Positions 9,418 through 21,605 of a stretch of DNA of 64,000 bases are shown here, piece after piece. Each line of letters starts with the position of its first letter. Within the stretch, counting starts at the first letter, position 1. The notes under the pieces are model-generated. The model was not told the DNA's origin, searched no databases, and saw nothing but the letters and a program-made list of their open reading frames with translations. The position numbers were made by a program, and so were the translations under genes. The stretch is from Crossaster papposus (lineage: Eukaryota; Echinodermata; Asteroidea; Velatida; Solasteridae), in the NCBI GenBank assembly GCA_037893245.1, contig JBAIAA010000094.1, forward strand, positions 1,550,001-1,614,000, in the 5' to 3' direction.

Positions 9418-12400
9418 AGAAATTTGGCAATATTTTGGCACAGATGTCGAGCTGGTGAGTATCTCTTCATTCTCGAACAACGTTGAGGTTCCCAGCTAAG
9501 ATTTAAGTCGAGAAAATAATCCTTATTCGCAGCCACTTTTTCTGATGTGTATGTTTGTACACGTGTATTGCCGCATAGGCCTATGCCGCCAGTGGCCTGA
9601 CGCAGGAATCTCACAGTTTGGGTTTATTCCATTGAGAAATTTGGCAATATTTTGGCTCAGATGTCGAGCTGGTGAGTGTCTCTTCATTCTCGAACAACGT
9701 TGAGGTACGCAGCTCAGATATAAGTCGAGAAAATTATCCTCATTCGCAGCCATGTTTTCTTATGTGTATCTATGTACACGTGTATTGCCGCATTGGCCTA
9801 GGTCGCCAGTGCCCTGACGCATGAGTCTCACAGTTTGGGTTCTTTCCATTGAGAAATTTGGCAATATTTTGGCTCAGATGTCGAGCTGGTGAGTGTCTCT
9901 TCATTCTCGAACAACGTTGAGGTTCGCAGCTTAAATATAAGTCGAGAAAATTATCCTCATTCGCAGCCACCTTTTCTGATGTGTATGTTTGTACACTTGT
10001 ATTGCCGCATAGGCCTATGCCGTCAGTGCCCTGACGCATGGGTCTCACGGTTTGGGTTTTTTCCAGTGAGAAATTTGGCAATATTTTGGCTCCCATGTCG
10101 ATCTGGTGAGTGTCTCTTCATTCTTGAACAACGTTGAGGTTCGCAGCTCAGATATAAGTCGAGAAAATTATCCTCATTCGCAGCCATGTTTTCTTATGTG
10201 TATCTATGTACACGTGTATTGCCGCATTGGCCTAGGTCGCCAGTGCCCTGACGCATGAGTCTCACAGTTTGGGTTCTTTCCATTGAGAAATTTTGCAATA
10301 TTTTGGCTCAGATGTCGAGCTGGTGAGTATCTCTTCATTCTCGAACAACGTTGAGGTTCCCAGCTAAGATTTAAGTCGAGAAAACAATCCTCCTTCGCAG
10401 CCACTTTTTCTGATGTGTATGTTTGTATACGTGTATTGCCGCATAGGCCTATGCCGCCAGTGGCCTGACGCATGAATCTCACAGTTTGGGTTCTTTCCAT
10501 TGAGACATTTGACAATATTTTGTCTAAGATGTCGAGCTGGTGAATGTCTCTTCATTCTCGAACAACGTTGAGGTTCGCAGCTCAGATATAAGTCGAGAAA
10601 ATTATCCTCATTCGCAGCCACCTTTTCTTATGTGTATGTTTGTACACGTGTATTGCCGCATAGGCCTATGTCGCCAGTGCCCTGACGCATGAGTCTCACA
10701 GTTTGGGTTCTTTCTATTGAGAAATTTGGCAATATTTTGGCTCCGATGTCGAGCTGGTGAGTGTCTCTTCATTCTCGAACATCGTTGAGGTTCGCAGCTC
10801 AAATATAAGTCGAGAAAATTATCCTCATTCGCAGCCACCTTTTCTAATGTGTATGTTTGTACACTTGTATTGCCGCATAGGCCTATGCCGCCAGTGGCCT
10901 GACGCATGAGTCTCACAGTTTGGGTTCTTTCCATTGAGAGATTTGGCAATAATGTGGCTCAGATGTCGAGCTGGTGAGTGTCTCTTCATTCTCGAACAAC
11001 GTTGAGGTTCGCAGCTCAAATATAAGTCGAGAAAATTATCCTCATTCGCAGCCATGTTTTCTTATGTGTATATATGTACACGTGTATTGCCGCATTGGCC
11101 TATGTCGCCAGTGCCCTGACGCATGAGTCTCACAGTTTGGGTTCTTTCCATTGAGAAATTTGGCAATATTTTGGCACAGATGTCGAGCTGGTGAGTATCT
11201 CTTCATTCTCGAACAACGTTGAGGTTCCCAGCTAAGATTTAAGTCGAGAAAATAATCCTCATTCGCAGCCACTTTTTCTGATGTGTATGTTTGTACACGT
11301 GTATTGCCGCATAGGCCTATGCCGCCAGTGGCCTGACGCAGGAATCTCACAGTTTGGGTTTATTCCATTGAGAAATTTGGCAATATTTTGGCTCAGATGT
11401 CGAGCTGGTGAGTGTCTCTTCATTCTCGAACAACGTTGAGGTACGCAGCTCAGATATAAGTCGAGAAAATTATCCTCATTCGCAGCCATGTTTTCTTATG
11501 TGTATCTATGTACACGTGTATTGCCGCATTGGCCTAGGTCGCCAGTGCCCTGACGCATGAGTCTCACAGTTTGGGTTCTTTCCATTGAGAAATTTGGCAA
11601 TATTTTGGCTCAGATGTCGAGCTGGTGAGTGTCTCTTCATTCTCGAACAACGTTGAGGTTCGCAGCTTAAATATAAGTCGAGAAAATTATCCTCATTCGC
11701 AGCCACCTTTTCTGATGTGTATGTTTGTACACTTGTATTGCCGCATAGGCCTATGCCGTCAGTGCCCTGACGCATGGGTCTCACGGTTTGGGTTTTTTCC
11801 AGTGAGAAATTTGGCAATATTTTGGCTCCCATGTCGATCTGGTGAGTGTCTCTTCATTCTTGAACAACGTTGAGGTTCGCAGCTCAGATATAAGTCGAGA
11901 AAATTATCCTCATTCGCAGCCATGTTTTCTTATGTGTATCTATGTACACGTGTATTGCCGCATTGGCCTAGGTCGCCAGTGCCCTGACGCATGAGTCTCA
12001 CAGTTTGGGTTCTTTCCATTGAGAAATTTTGCAATATTTTGGCTCAGATGTCGAGCTGGTGAGTATCTCTTCATTCTCGAACAACGTTGAGGTTCCCAGC
12101 TAAGATTTAAGTCGAGAAAACAATCCTCCTTCGCAGCCACTTTTTCTGATGTGTATGTTTGTACACGTGTATTGCCGCATAGGCCTATGCCGCCAGTGGC
12201 CTGACGCATGAATCTCACAGTTTGGGTTCTTTCCATTGAGACATTTGACAATATTTTGTCTAAGATGTCGAGCTGGTGAATGTCTCTTCATTCTCGAACA
12301 ACGTTGAGGTTCGCAGCTCAGATATAAGTCGAGAAAATTATCCTCATTCGCAGCCACCTTTTCTTATGTGTATGTTTGTACACGTGTATTGCCGCATAGG

Positions 12401-12478
12401 CCTATGTCGCCAGTGCCCTGACGCATGAGTCTCACAGTTTGGGTTCTTTCTATTGAGAAATTTGGCAATATTTTGGCT
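8959..12478. repeat. 8-monomer higher-order repeat (1,736 bp), two units
   Basis: About 8,959-10,742 matches 10,695-12,478 at exactly 1,736 bp (8 x 217). Linked variants run in the same order: GGCAATAATGTGG, TATATATGTACACG, GGCACAGATG, GGGTTTATTCCATTGAG, GGTACGCAG, TCCCATGTCGATCTGG, AATTTTGCAATATT and GTCTAAGATG. I saw only isolated differences, for example CCTTATTCGC versus CCTCATTCGC near 9,522 and TGTATACG versus TGTACACG near 10,426. This is one of the clearest HORs here and implies recent duplication. Confidence 0.85.
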
Positions 12479-13744
12479 CAGATGTCGAGCTGGTGAGTGT
12501 CTCTTCATTCTCGAACAACGTTGAGGTTCGCAGCTCATATATAAGTCGAGAAATTTAAGCTCATTCGCAGCCACCTTTTCTGATGTGTATGTGTGTACAC
12601 TTGTATTGCCGCATAGGCCTATGCCGCCAGTGCCCTGACGCATGGGTCTCACGGTTTGGGTTCTTTCCAGTGAGAAATTTGGCAATATTTTGCCTCAAAT
12701 GTCGAGCTGGTGAGTGTCTCTTCATTCTCGAACAACGTTGAGGTTCGCAGCTCAGATATAAGTCGAGAAAATTATCCTCATTCGCAGCCATGTTTTCTTA
12801 TGTGTATCTATGTACACGTGTATTGCCGCATTGGCCTAGGTCGCCAGTGCCCTGACGCATGAGTCTCACAGTTTGGGTTCTTTCCATTGAGAAATTTGGC
12901 AATATTTTGGCTCAGATGTCGAGCTGGTGAGTATCTCTTCATTCTCGAACAACGTTGAGGTTCCCAGCTAAGATTTAAGTCGAGAAAATAATCCTCATTC
13001 GCAGCCACTTTTTCTGATGTGTATGTTTGTACACGTGTATTGCCGCATAGGCCTATGCCGCCAGTGGCCTGACGCAGGAATCTCACAGTTTGGGTTCTTT
13101 CCATTGAGAAATTTGGCAATATTTTGGCTCAGATGTCGAGCCGGTGAGTGTCTCTTCATTCTCGAACAACGTTGAGGTACGCAGCTGAGATATAAGTCGA
13201 GAAAATTATCCTCATTCGCAGCCATGTTTTCTTATGTGTATCTATGTACACGTGTATTGCCGCATTGGCCTATGTCGCCAGTGCCCTGACGCATGAGTCT
13301 CACAGTTTGGGTTTTTTCCATTGAGAAATTTGGCAATATTTTGGATCAGATGTCGAGCTGGTGAGTGTCTCTTCATTCTCGAACAACGTTGAGGTTCGCA
13401 GCTCAAATATAAGTCGAGAAAATTATCCTCATTCGCAGCCACCTTTTCTGATGTGTATGTTTGTACACTTGTATTGCCGCATAGGCCTATGCCGTCAGTG
13501 CCCTGACGCATGGGTCTCACGGTTTGGGTTTTTTCCAGTGAGAAATTTGGCAATATTTTGGTTCCGATGTTGAGCTGGTGAGTGTCTCTTCATTCTCGAA
13601 CAACGTTGAGGTTCGCAGCTCAAATATAAGTCGAGAAAATGATCCTCATTCGCAGCCATGTTTTCTTATGTGTATCTATGTACACGAGTATTGCCGCATT
13701 GGCCTAGGTCGCCAGTGCCCTGACGCATGAGTCTCACAGTTTGG
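12479..13744. repeat. Satellite monomers linking the 8-mer zone to the central zone
   Basis: To about 12,960 this continues the copy of the 4.4-4.9 kb block (CATATATAAGTCG, AATTTAAGCTC and TTTTGCCTCAAATG variants). About 13,225-13,650 resembles 2,157-2,580 at offset 11,068 bp, with a GGATCAGATG monomer followed by one with a T-tract and TTGGTTCCGATG. No feature other than satellite is visible. Confidence 0.65.
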
Positions 13745-14094
13745 GTTTTTTCCAGTGAGAAATTTGGAAATATTGTTGCTCCGATGTCGAGCTGGTGAGT
13801 GTCTCGTCATTCTCGAACAACGTTGAGGTTCTCAGCTCAGATATAAGTCAAGACAATTATCCTCATTCGAAGCCACCTTTTCTAATGTGTATGTTTGTAC
13901 ACTTGTATTGCCGCATAGGCCTATGCCGTCAGTGCCCTGACGCATGGGTCTCACGGTTTGGGTTTTTTCCAGTGAGAAATTTGGAAATATTTTTGCTCCG
14001 ATGTCGAGCTGGTGAGTGTCTCGTCATTCTCGAACAACGTTGAGGTTCTCAGCTCAGATATAAGTCAAGAAAATTATCCTCATTCGAAGCCACC
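13745..14094. repeat. Single-monomer tandem duplication with private variants
   Basis: Two successive monomers share AATTTGGAAATATT, TTGCTCCGATG, GTGTCTCGTCATTC, GGTTCTCAG, AAGTCAAGA and ATTCGAAGCC at 217 bp spacing (about 13,745-13,877 and 13,962-14,094). The related blocks near 23.9 and 38.9 kb have this variant monomer only once, so the duplication is private to this copy. The first copy has ATATTGTTGCTCC and CAAGACAATT where the second has ATATTTTTGCTCC and CAAGAAAATT. Confidence 0.75.
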
Positions 14095-15722
14095 TTTTCT
14101 TATGTGTATGTTTGTACACGTGTATTGCCGCATAGGCCTATGCCGCCAGTGGCCTGACGCATGAGTCTCACAGTTTGGGTTCTTTCCATTGAGAGATTTG
14201 GCAATAATGTGGCTCAGATGTCGAGCTGGTGAGTGTCTCTTTATTCTCGAACAACGTTGAGGTTCGCAGCTCAAATATAAGTCGAGAAAATTGTCCTCAT
14301 TCGCAGCCACCTTTTCTTAGGTGTATCTATGTACACGTGTATTGGCGCATTGGCCTATGCCGCCAGTGACCTGACGCATGAGTCTCACAGTTTAGGTTCT
14401 TTCCATTGAGAAATTTGGCAATATTTTGGCTCAGATGTCGAGCTGGTGAGCGTCTCTTCATTCTCGAACAACGTTGAGGTTCGCAGCTAAGATACAAGTC
14501 GAGAAAATTATCCTCATTCGCAGCCACCTTTTCTTATGTGTATGTTTGTACACTTGTATTGCCGCATAGGCCTATGCCGTCAGTGCCCTGACGCATGGGT
14601 CTCACGGTTTGGGTTTTTTTCCAGTGAGAAATTTGGCAATATTTTGGCTCCGATGTTGAGCTGGTGAGTGTCTCTTCATTCTCGAACAACGTTGAGGTTC
14701 GCAGCTCAAATATAAGTCGAGAAAATTATCGTCATTCGCAGCCATGTTTTCTTATGTGTATATATGTACACGTATATTGCCGCATTGGCCTATGCCGCCA
14801 GTGCCCTGACGCATGAGTCTCACAGTTTGGGTTCTTTCCATTGGGAAATTTGGCAATATTTTGGCACAGATGTCGAGCTGGTGAGTGTCTCTTCATTCTC
14901 GAACAACGTTGAGGTTCGCAGCTCAGATATAAGTCGAGAAAATTATCCTCATTCGCAGCCACCTTTTCTTATGTGTATGTTTGTACACTTGTATTGCCGC
15001 ATAGGCCTATGCCGTCAGTGCCCTGACGCATGGGTCTCACGGTTTGGGTTTTTTTCCAGTGAGAAATTTGGCAATATTTTGGCTCCGATGTTGAGCTGGT
15101 GAGTGTCTCTTCATTCTCGAACAACGTTGAGGTTCGCAGCTCAAATATAAGTCGAGAAAATTATCCTCATTCGCAGCCACCTTTTCTGATGTGTATGTTT
15201 GTACACTTGTATTTCGCCGCATTTGCCTATGCCGCCTGTGCCCTGACGCATGAGTCTCACAGTTTGGGTTCTTTCTATTGAGAAATTTAGCAAAATATTT
15301 TGGCTCCGATGTCGAGCTGGTGAGTGTCTCTTCATTCTCGAACAACGTTGAGGTTCGCAGCTCAAATATAAGTCGAGAAAATTATCCTCATTCGCAGCCA
15401 TGTTTTCTTATGTGTATCTATGTACACGAGTATTGCCGCATTGGCCTAGGTCGCCAGTGCCCTGACGCATGAGTCTCACAGTTTGGGTTCTTTTCATTTG
15501 GAAATTTGGCAATATTTTGGCTCAGATGTCGAGCTGGTGAGTATCTCTTCATTCTCGAACAACGTTGTGGTCCCCAGCTAAGATAAAAGTCGAGAAAATA
15601 ATCCTCATTCGCAGCCACCTTTTCTGATGTGTATGTTTGTACACTTGTATTGCCGCATAGGCCTATGCCGTCAGTGCCCTGACGCATGGGTCTCACGGTT
15701 TGGGTTGTTTCCAGTGAGAAAT
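13875..15722. repeat. Block P, copy 1 (about 1.85 kb, 8.5 monomers)
   Basis: Matches 23,870-25,717 at offset 9,995 bp, and its first 1.29 kb matches 38,850-40,137 at offset 24,975 bp. Diagnostic order: the GTCTCGTCATTC monomer; GGCAATAATGTGG; TTTTCTTAGGTG with GTATTGGCGC and GTGAGCGTCTC; a T-tract monomer; TATATATGTACACGTATATTG; and the indel-bearing monomer with TATTTCGCCGCATTTGCC. The second part overlaps the 14-monomer unit that starts near 14,628. Confidence 0.8.
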
Positions 15723-18540
15723 TTGGCATTATTTTGGCTCCGATGTCGATCTGGTGAGTGTCTCTTCATTCTCGAACAACGTTGAGGTTCGCAGCTCAGA
15801 TATAAGTCGAGAAAATTATCCTCATTCGCAGCCATGTTTTCTTATGTGTATCTATGTACACGTGTATTGCAGCATTGGCCTAGGTCGCCAGTGCGCTGAC
15901 GCATGAGTCTCACAGTTTGGGTTCTTTCCATTGAGAAATTTTTGCAATATTTTGGCACAGATGTCGAGCTGGTGAGTATCTCTTCATTCTCGAACAACGT
16001 TGAGGTTCCCAGCTAAGATTTAAGTCGAGAAAATAATCCTCCTTCGCAGCCACTTTTTCTGATGTGTATGTTTGTACACGTGTATTGCCGCATAGGCCTA
16101 TGCCGCCAGTGGCCTGACGCATGAATCTCACAGTTTGGGTTCTTTCCATTGAGAAATTTGGCAATATTTTGTCTAAGATGTCGAGCTGGTGAATGTCTCT
16201 TCATTCTCGAACAACGTTGAGGTTCGCAGCTCAAATATAAGTCGAGAAAATTATCCTCATTCGCAGCCATGTTTTCTTATGTGTATCTATGTACACGAGT
16301 ATTGCCGCATTGGCCTAGGTCGCCAGTGCCCTGACGCATGAGTCTCACAGTTTGGGTTCTTTTCATTTGGAAATTTGGCAATATTTTGGCTCAGATGTCG
16401 AGCTGGTGAGTATCTCTTCATTCTCGAACAACGTTGTGGTCCCCAGCTAAGATAAAAGTCGAGAAAATAATCCTCATTCGCAGCCACCTTTTCTGATGTG
16501 TATGTTTGTACACTTGTATTGCCGCATAGGCCTATGCCGTCAGTGCCCTGACGCATGGGTCTCACGGTTTGGGTTGTTTCCAGTGAGAAATTTGGCATTA
16601 TTTTGGCTCCGATGTCGATCTGGTGAGTGTCTCTTCATTCTCGAACAACGTTGAGGTTCGCAGCTCAGATATAAGTCGAGAAAATTATCCTCATTCGCAG
16701 CCATGTTTTCTTATGTGTATCTATGTACACGTGTATTGCAGCATTGGCCTAGGTCGCCAGTGCGCTGACGCATGAGTCTCACAGTTTGGGTTCTTTCCAT
16801 TGAGAAATTTTGCAATATTTTGGCACAGATGTCGAGCTGGTGAGTATCTCTTCATTCTCGAACAACGTTGAGGTTCCCAGCTAAGATTTAAGTCGAGAAA
16901 ATAATCCTCCTTCGCAGCCACTTTTTCTGATGTGTATGTTTGTACACGTGTATTGCCGCATAGGCCTATGCCGCCAGTGGCCTGACGCATGAATCTCACA
17001 GTTTGGGTTCTTTCCATTGAGAAATTTGGCAATATTTTGTCTAAGATGTCGAGCTGGTGAATGTCTCTTCATTCTCGAACAACGTTGAGGTTCGCAGCTC
17101 AGATATAAGTCGAGAAAATTATCCTCATTCGCAGCCACTTTTTCTTATGTGTATGTTTGTACACGTATATTGCCGCATAGGCCTATGTCGCCAGTGCCCT
17201 GACGCATGAGTCTCACAGTTTGGGTTCTTTCTATTGAGAAATTTGGCAATATTTTGGCTCAGATGTCGAGCTGGTGAGTGTCTCTTCATTCTCGAACAAC
17301 GTTGAGGTTCGCAGCTCATATATAAGTCGAGAAATTTAAGCTCATTCGCAGCCACCTTTTCTGATGTGTATGTGTGTACACTTGTATTGCCGCATAGGCC
17401 TATGCCGCCAGTGCCCTGACGCATGGGTCTCACGGTTTGGGTTCTTTCCAGTGAGAAATTTGGCAATATTTTGCCTCGAATGTCGAGCTGGTGAGTGTCT
17501 CTTCATTCTCAAACAACGTTGAGGTTTGCAGCTCAGATATAAGTCGAGAAAATTATCCTCATTCGCAGCCATGTTTTCTTATGTGTATCTATGTACACGT
17601 GTATTGCCGCATTGGCCTAGGTCGCCAGTGCCCTGACGCATGAGTCTCACAGTTTGGGTTCTTTCCATTGAGAAATTTGGCAATATTTTGGCTCAGATGT
17701 CGAGCTGGTGAGTATCTCTTCATTCTCGAACAACGTTGAGGTTCCCAGCTAAGATTTAAGTCGAGAAAATAATCCTCATTCGCAGCCACTTTTTCTGATG
17801 TGTATGTTTGTACACGTGTATTGCTGCATAGGCCTATGCCGCCAGTGGCCTGACGCAGGAATCTCACAGTTTGGGTTCTTTCCATTGAGAAAGTTGGCAA
17901 TATTTTGGCTCAGATGTCGAGCTGGTGAGTGTCTCTTCATTCTCGAACAACGTTGAGGTACGCAGCTCAGATATAAGTCGAGAAAATTATCCTCATTCGC
18001 AGCCATGTTTTCTTATGTGTATCTATGTACACGTGTATTGCCGCATTGGCCTATGTCGCCAGTGCCCTGACGCATGAGTCTCACAGTTTGGGTTTTTTCC
18101 ATTGAGAAATTTGGCAATATTTTGGATCAGATGTCGAGGTGGTGAGTGTCTCTTCATTCTCGAACAACGTTGAGGTTCGCAGCTCAAATATAAGTCGAGA
18201 AAATTATCCTCATTCGCAGCCACCTTTTCTGATGTGTATGTTTGTACACTTGTATTGCCGCATAGGCCTATGCCGTCAGTGCCCTGACGCATGGGTCTCA
18301 CGGTTTGGGTTTTTTTCAGTGAGAAATTTGGCAATATTTTGGCTCCGATGTTGAGCTGGTGAGTGTCTCTTCATTCTCGAACAACGTTGAGGTTCGCAGC
18401 TCAAATATAAGTCGAGAAAATGATCCTCATTCGCAGCCATGTTTTCTTATGTGTATCTATTTACACGAGTATTGCCGCATTGGCCTAGGTCGCCAGTGCC
18501 CTGACGCATGAGTCTCACAGTTTGGGTTCTTTCCATTGGA
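14628..18540. repeat. 14-monomer unit, copy A, expanded to 18 monomers (about 3.91 kb)
   Basis: Followed directly by copy B (18,541-21,605). 14,628-16,229 matches 18,540-20,140 at 3,911-3,912 bp, and about 17,098-18,540 matches 20,141-21,583 at 3,043 bp. The 869-bp difference is an internal four-monomer tandem duplication: about 15,362-16,229 repeats as 16,230-17,098. Both tetramer copies share a private T in TTGTGGTCCCC (15,568 and 16,437) where copy B and the 25.56 and 29.9 kb copies have TTGAGGTCCCC. The first tetramer copy alone has an extra T near 15,943 (AATTTTTGCAAT). Confidence 0.8.
15195..15305. repeat. Indel-bearing monomer, a marker of the 14-mer unit
   Basis: This monomer carries two small insertions: GTATTTCGCCGCATTTGCC instead of GTATTGCCGCATAGGCC, and AATTTAGCAAAATATT instead of AATTTGGCAATATT. 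It is therefore a few bases longer than 217. The combination recurs at about 19,120, 25,205 and 29,550, and explains why block offsets are 217n plus 4 to 7. The TAGCAAAATATT half without TATTTCGCC recurs near 43.30, 45.47, 47.21, 50.69, 56.77, 60.68 and 62.63 kb. Confidence 0.8.
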
Positions 18541-21500
18541 AAATTTGGCAATATTTTGGCTCCGATGTTGAGCTGGTGAGTGTCTCTTCATTCTCGAACA
18601 ACGTTGAGGTTCGCAGCTCAAATATAAGTCGAGAAAATTATCGTCATTCGCAGCCATGTTTTCTTATGTGTATATATGTACACGTATATTGCCGCATTGG
18701 CCTATGCCGCCAGTGCCCTGACGCATGAGTCTCACAGTTTGGGTTCTTTCCATTGGGAAATTTGGCAATATTTTGGCACAGATGTCGAGCTGGTGAGTGT
18801 CTCTTCATTCTCGAACAACGTTGAGGTTCGCAGCTCAGATATAAGTCGAGAAAATTATCCTCATTCGCAGCCACCTTTTCTTATGTGTATGTTTGTACAC
18901 TTGTATTGCCGCATAGGCCTATGCCGTCAGTGCCCTGACGCATGGGTCTCACGGTTTGGGTTTTTTTCCAGTGAGAAATTTGGCAATATTTTGGCTCCGA
19001 TGTTGAGCTGGTGAGTGTCTCTTCATTCTCGAACAACGTTGAGGTTCGCAGCTCAAATATAAGTCGAGAAAATTATCCTCATTCGCAGCCACCTTTTCTG
19101 ATGTGTATGTTTGTACACTTGTATTTCGCCGCATTTGCCTATGCCGCCTGTGCCCTGACGCATGAGTCTCACAGTTTGGGTTCTTTCTATTGAGAAATTT
19201 AGCAAAATATTTTGGCTCCGATGTCGAGCTGGTGAGTGTCTCTTCATTCTCGAACAACGTTGAGGTTCGCAGCTCAAATATAAGTCGAGAAAATTATCCT
19301 CATTCGCAGCCATGTTTTCTTATGTGTATCTATGTACACGAGTATTGCCGCATTGGCCTAGGTCGCCAGTGCCCTGACGCATGAGTCTCACAGTTTGGGT
19401 TCTTTTCATTTGGAAATTTGGCAATATTTTGGCTCAGATGTCGAGCTGGTGAGTATCTCTTCATTCTCGAACAACGTTGAGGTCCCCAGCTAAGATAAAA
19501 GTCGAGAAAATAATCCTCATTCGCAGCCACCTTTTCTGATGTGTATGTTTGTACACTTGTATTGCCGCATAGGCCTATGCCGTCAGTGCCCTGACGCATG
19601 GGTCTCACGGTTTGGGTTGTTTCCAGTGAGAAATTTGGCATTATTTTGGCTCCGATGTCGATCTGGTGAGTGTCTCTTCATTCTCGAACAACGTTGAGGT
19701 TCGCAGCTCAGATATAAGTCGAGAAAATTATCCTCATTCGCAGCCATGTTTTCTTATGTGTATCTATGTACACGTGTATTGCAGCATTGGCCTAGGTCGC
19801 CAGTGCGCTGACGCATGAGTCTCACAGTTTGGGTTCTTTCCATTGAGAAATTTTGCAATATTTTGGCACAGATGTCGAGCTGGTGAGTATCTCTTCATTC
19901 TCGAACAACGTTGAGGTTCCCAGCTAAGATTTAAGTCGAGAAAATAATCCTCCTTCGCAGCCACTTTTTCTGATGTGTATGTTTGTACACGTGTATTGCC
20001 GCATAGGCCTATGCCGCCAGTGGCCTGACGCATGAATCTCACAGTTTGGGTTCTTTCCATTGAGAAATTTGGCAATATTTTGTCTAAGATGTCGAGCTGG
20101 TGAATGTCTCTTCATTCTCGAACAACGTTGAGGTTCGCAGCTCAGATATAAGTCGAGAAAATTATCCTCATTCGCAGCCACTTTTTCTTATGTGTATGTT
20201 TGTACACGTATATTGCCGCATAGGCCTATGTCGCCAGTGCCCTGACGCATGAGTCTCACAGTTTGGGTTCTTTCTATTGAGAAATTTGGCAATATTTTGG
20301 CTCAGATGTCGAGCTGGTGAGTGTCTCTTCATTCTCGAACAACGTTGAGGTTCGCAGCTCATATATAAGTCGAGAAATTTAAGCTCATTCGCAGCCACCT
20401 TTTCTGATGTGTATGTGTGTACACTTGTATTGCCGCATAGGCCTATGCCGCCAGTGCCCTGACGCATGGGTCTCACGGTTTGGGTTCTTTCCAGTGAGAA
20501 ATTTGGCAATATTTTGCCTCGAATGTCGAGCTGGTGAGTGTCTCTTCATTCTCAAACAACGTTGAGGTTTGCAGCTCAGATATAAGTCGAGAAAATTATC
20601 CTCATTCGCAGCCATGTTTTCTTATGTGTATCTATGTACACGTGTATTGCCGCATTGGCCTAGGTCGCCAGTGCCCTGACGCATGAGTCTCACAGTTTGG
20701 GTTCTTTCCATTGAGAAATTTGGCAATATTTTGGCTCAGATGTCGAGCTGGTGAGTATCTCTTCATTCTCGAACAACGTTGAGGTTCCCAGCTAAGATTT
20801 AAGTCGAGAAAATAATCCTCATTCGCAGCCACTTTTTCTGATGTGTATGTTTGTACACGTGTATTGCTGCATAGGCCTATGCCGCCAGTGGCCTGACGCA
20901 GGAATCTCACAGTTTGGGTTCTTTCCATTGAGAAATTTGGCAATATTTTGGCTCAGATGTCGAGCTGGTGAGTGTCTCTTCATTCTCGAACAACGTTGAG
21001 GTACGCAGCTCAGATATAAGTCGAGAAAATTATCCTCATTCGCAGCCATGTTTTCTTATGTGTATCTATGTACACGTGTATTGCCGCATTGGCCTATGTC
21101 GCCAGTGCCCTGACGCATGAGTCTCACAGTTTGGGTTTTTTCCATTGAGAAATTTGGCAATATTTTGGATCAGATGTCGAGGTGGTGAGTGTCTCTTCAT
21201 TCTCGAACAACGTTGAGGTTCGCAGCTCAAATATAAGTCGAGAAAATTATCCTCATTCGCAGCCACCTTTTCTGATGTGTATGTTTGTACACTTGTATTG
21301 CCGCATAGGCCTATGCCGTCAGTGCCCTGACGCATGGGTCTCACGGTTTGGGTTTTTTTCAGTGAGAAATTTGGCAATATTTTGGCTCCGATGTTGAGCT
21401 GGTGAGTGTCTCTTCATTGTCGAACAACGTTGAGGTTCGCAGCTCAAATATAAGTCGAGAAAATGATCCTCATTCGCAGCCATGTTTTCTTATGTGTATC

Positions 21501-21605
21501 TATGTACACGAGTATTGCCGCATTGGCCTAGGTCGCCAGTGCCCTGACGCATGAGTCTCACAGTTTGGGTTCTTTCCATTGGAAAATTTGGCAATATTTT
21601 GGCTC
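18541..21605. repeat. 14-monomer unit, copy B (about 3.06 kb)
   Basis: Unexpanded counterpart of copy A. Marker order: TATATATGTACACGTATATTG, the indel-bearing TATTTCGCC monomer, ATTTGGAAATTTGG with TTGAGGTCCCC, TTGGCATTATTTTGG, GCAGCATTGG with AGTGCGCTGACG, GTCTAAGATG, CATATATAAGTCG, TTGCCTCGAATG with CTCAAACAACG, GGTACGCAG and GGATCAGATG. About 18,541-21,357 recurs at 28,968-31,784 at offset 10,427 bp. About 20,306-21,605 continues into the block shared with 25.7 and 32.9 kb. Confidence 0.8.

Noticed and set aside
15195-15305. Inserted mobile element at the TATTTCGCC/TAGCAAAATATT monomer
   Set aside because: The insertions are only a few bases, with no target-site duplication or terminal repeats. 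They are small indels carried along by later block duplication.
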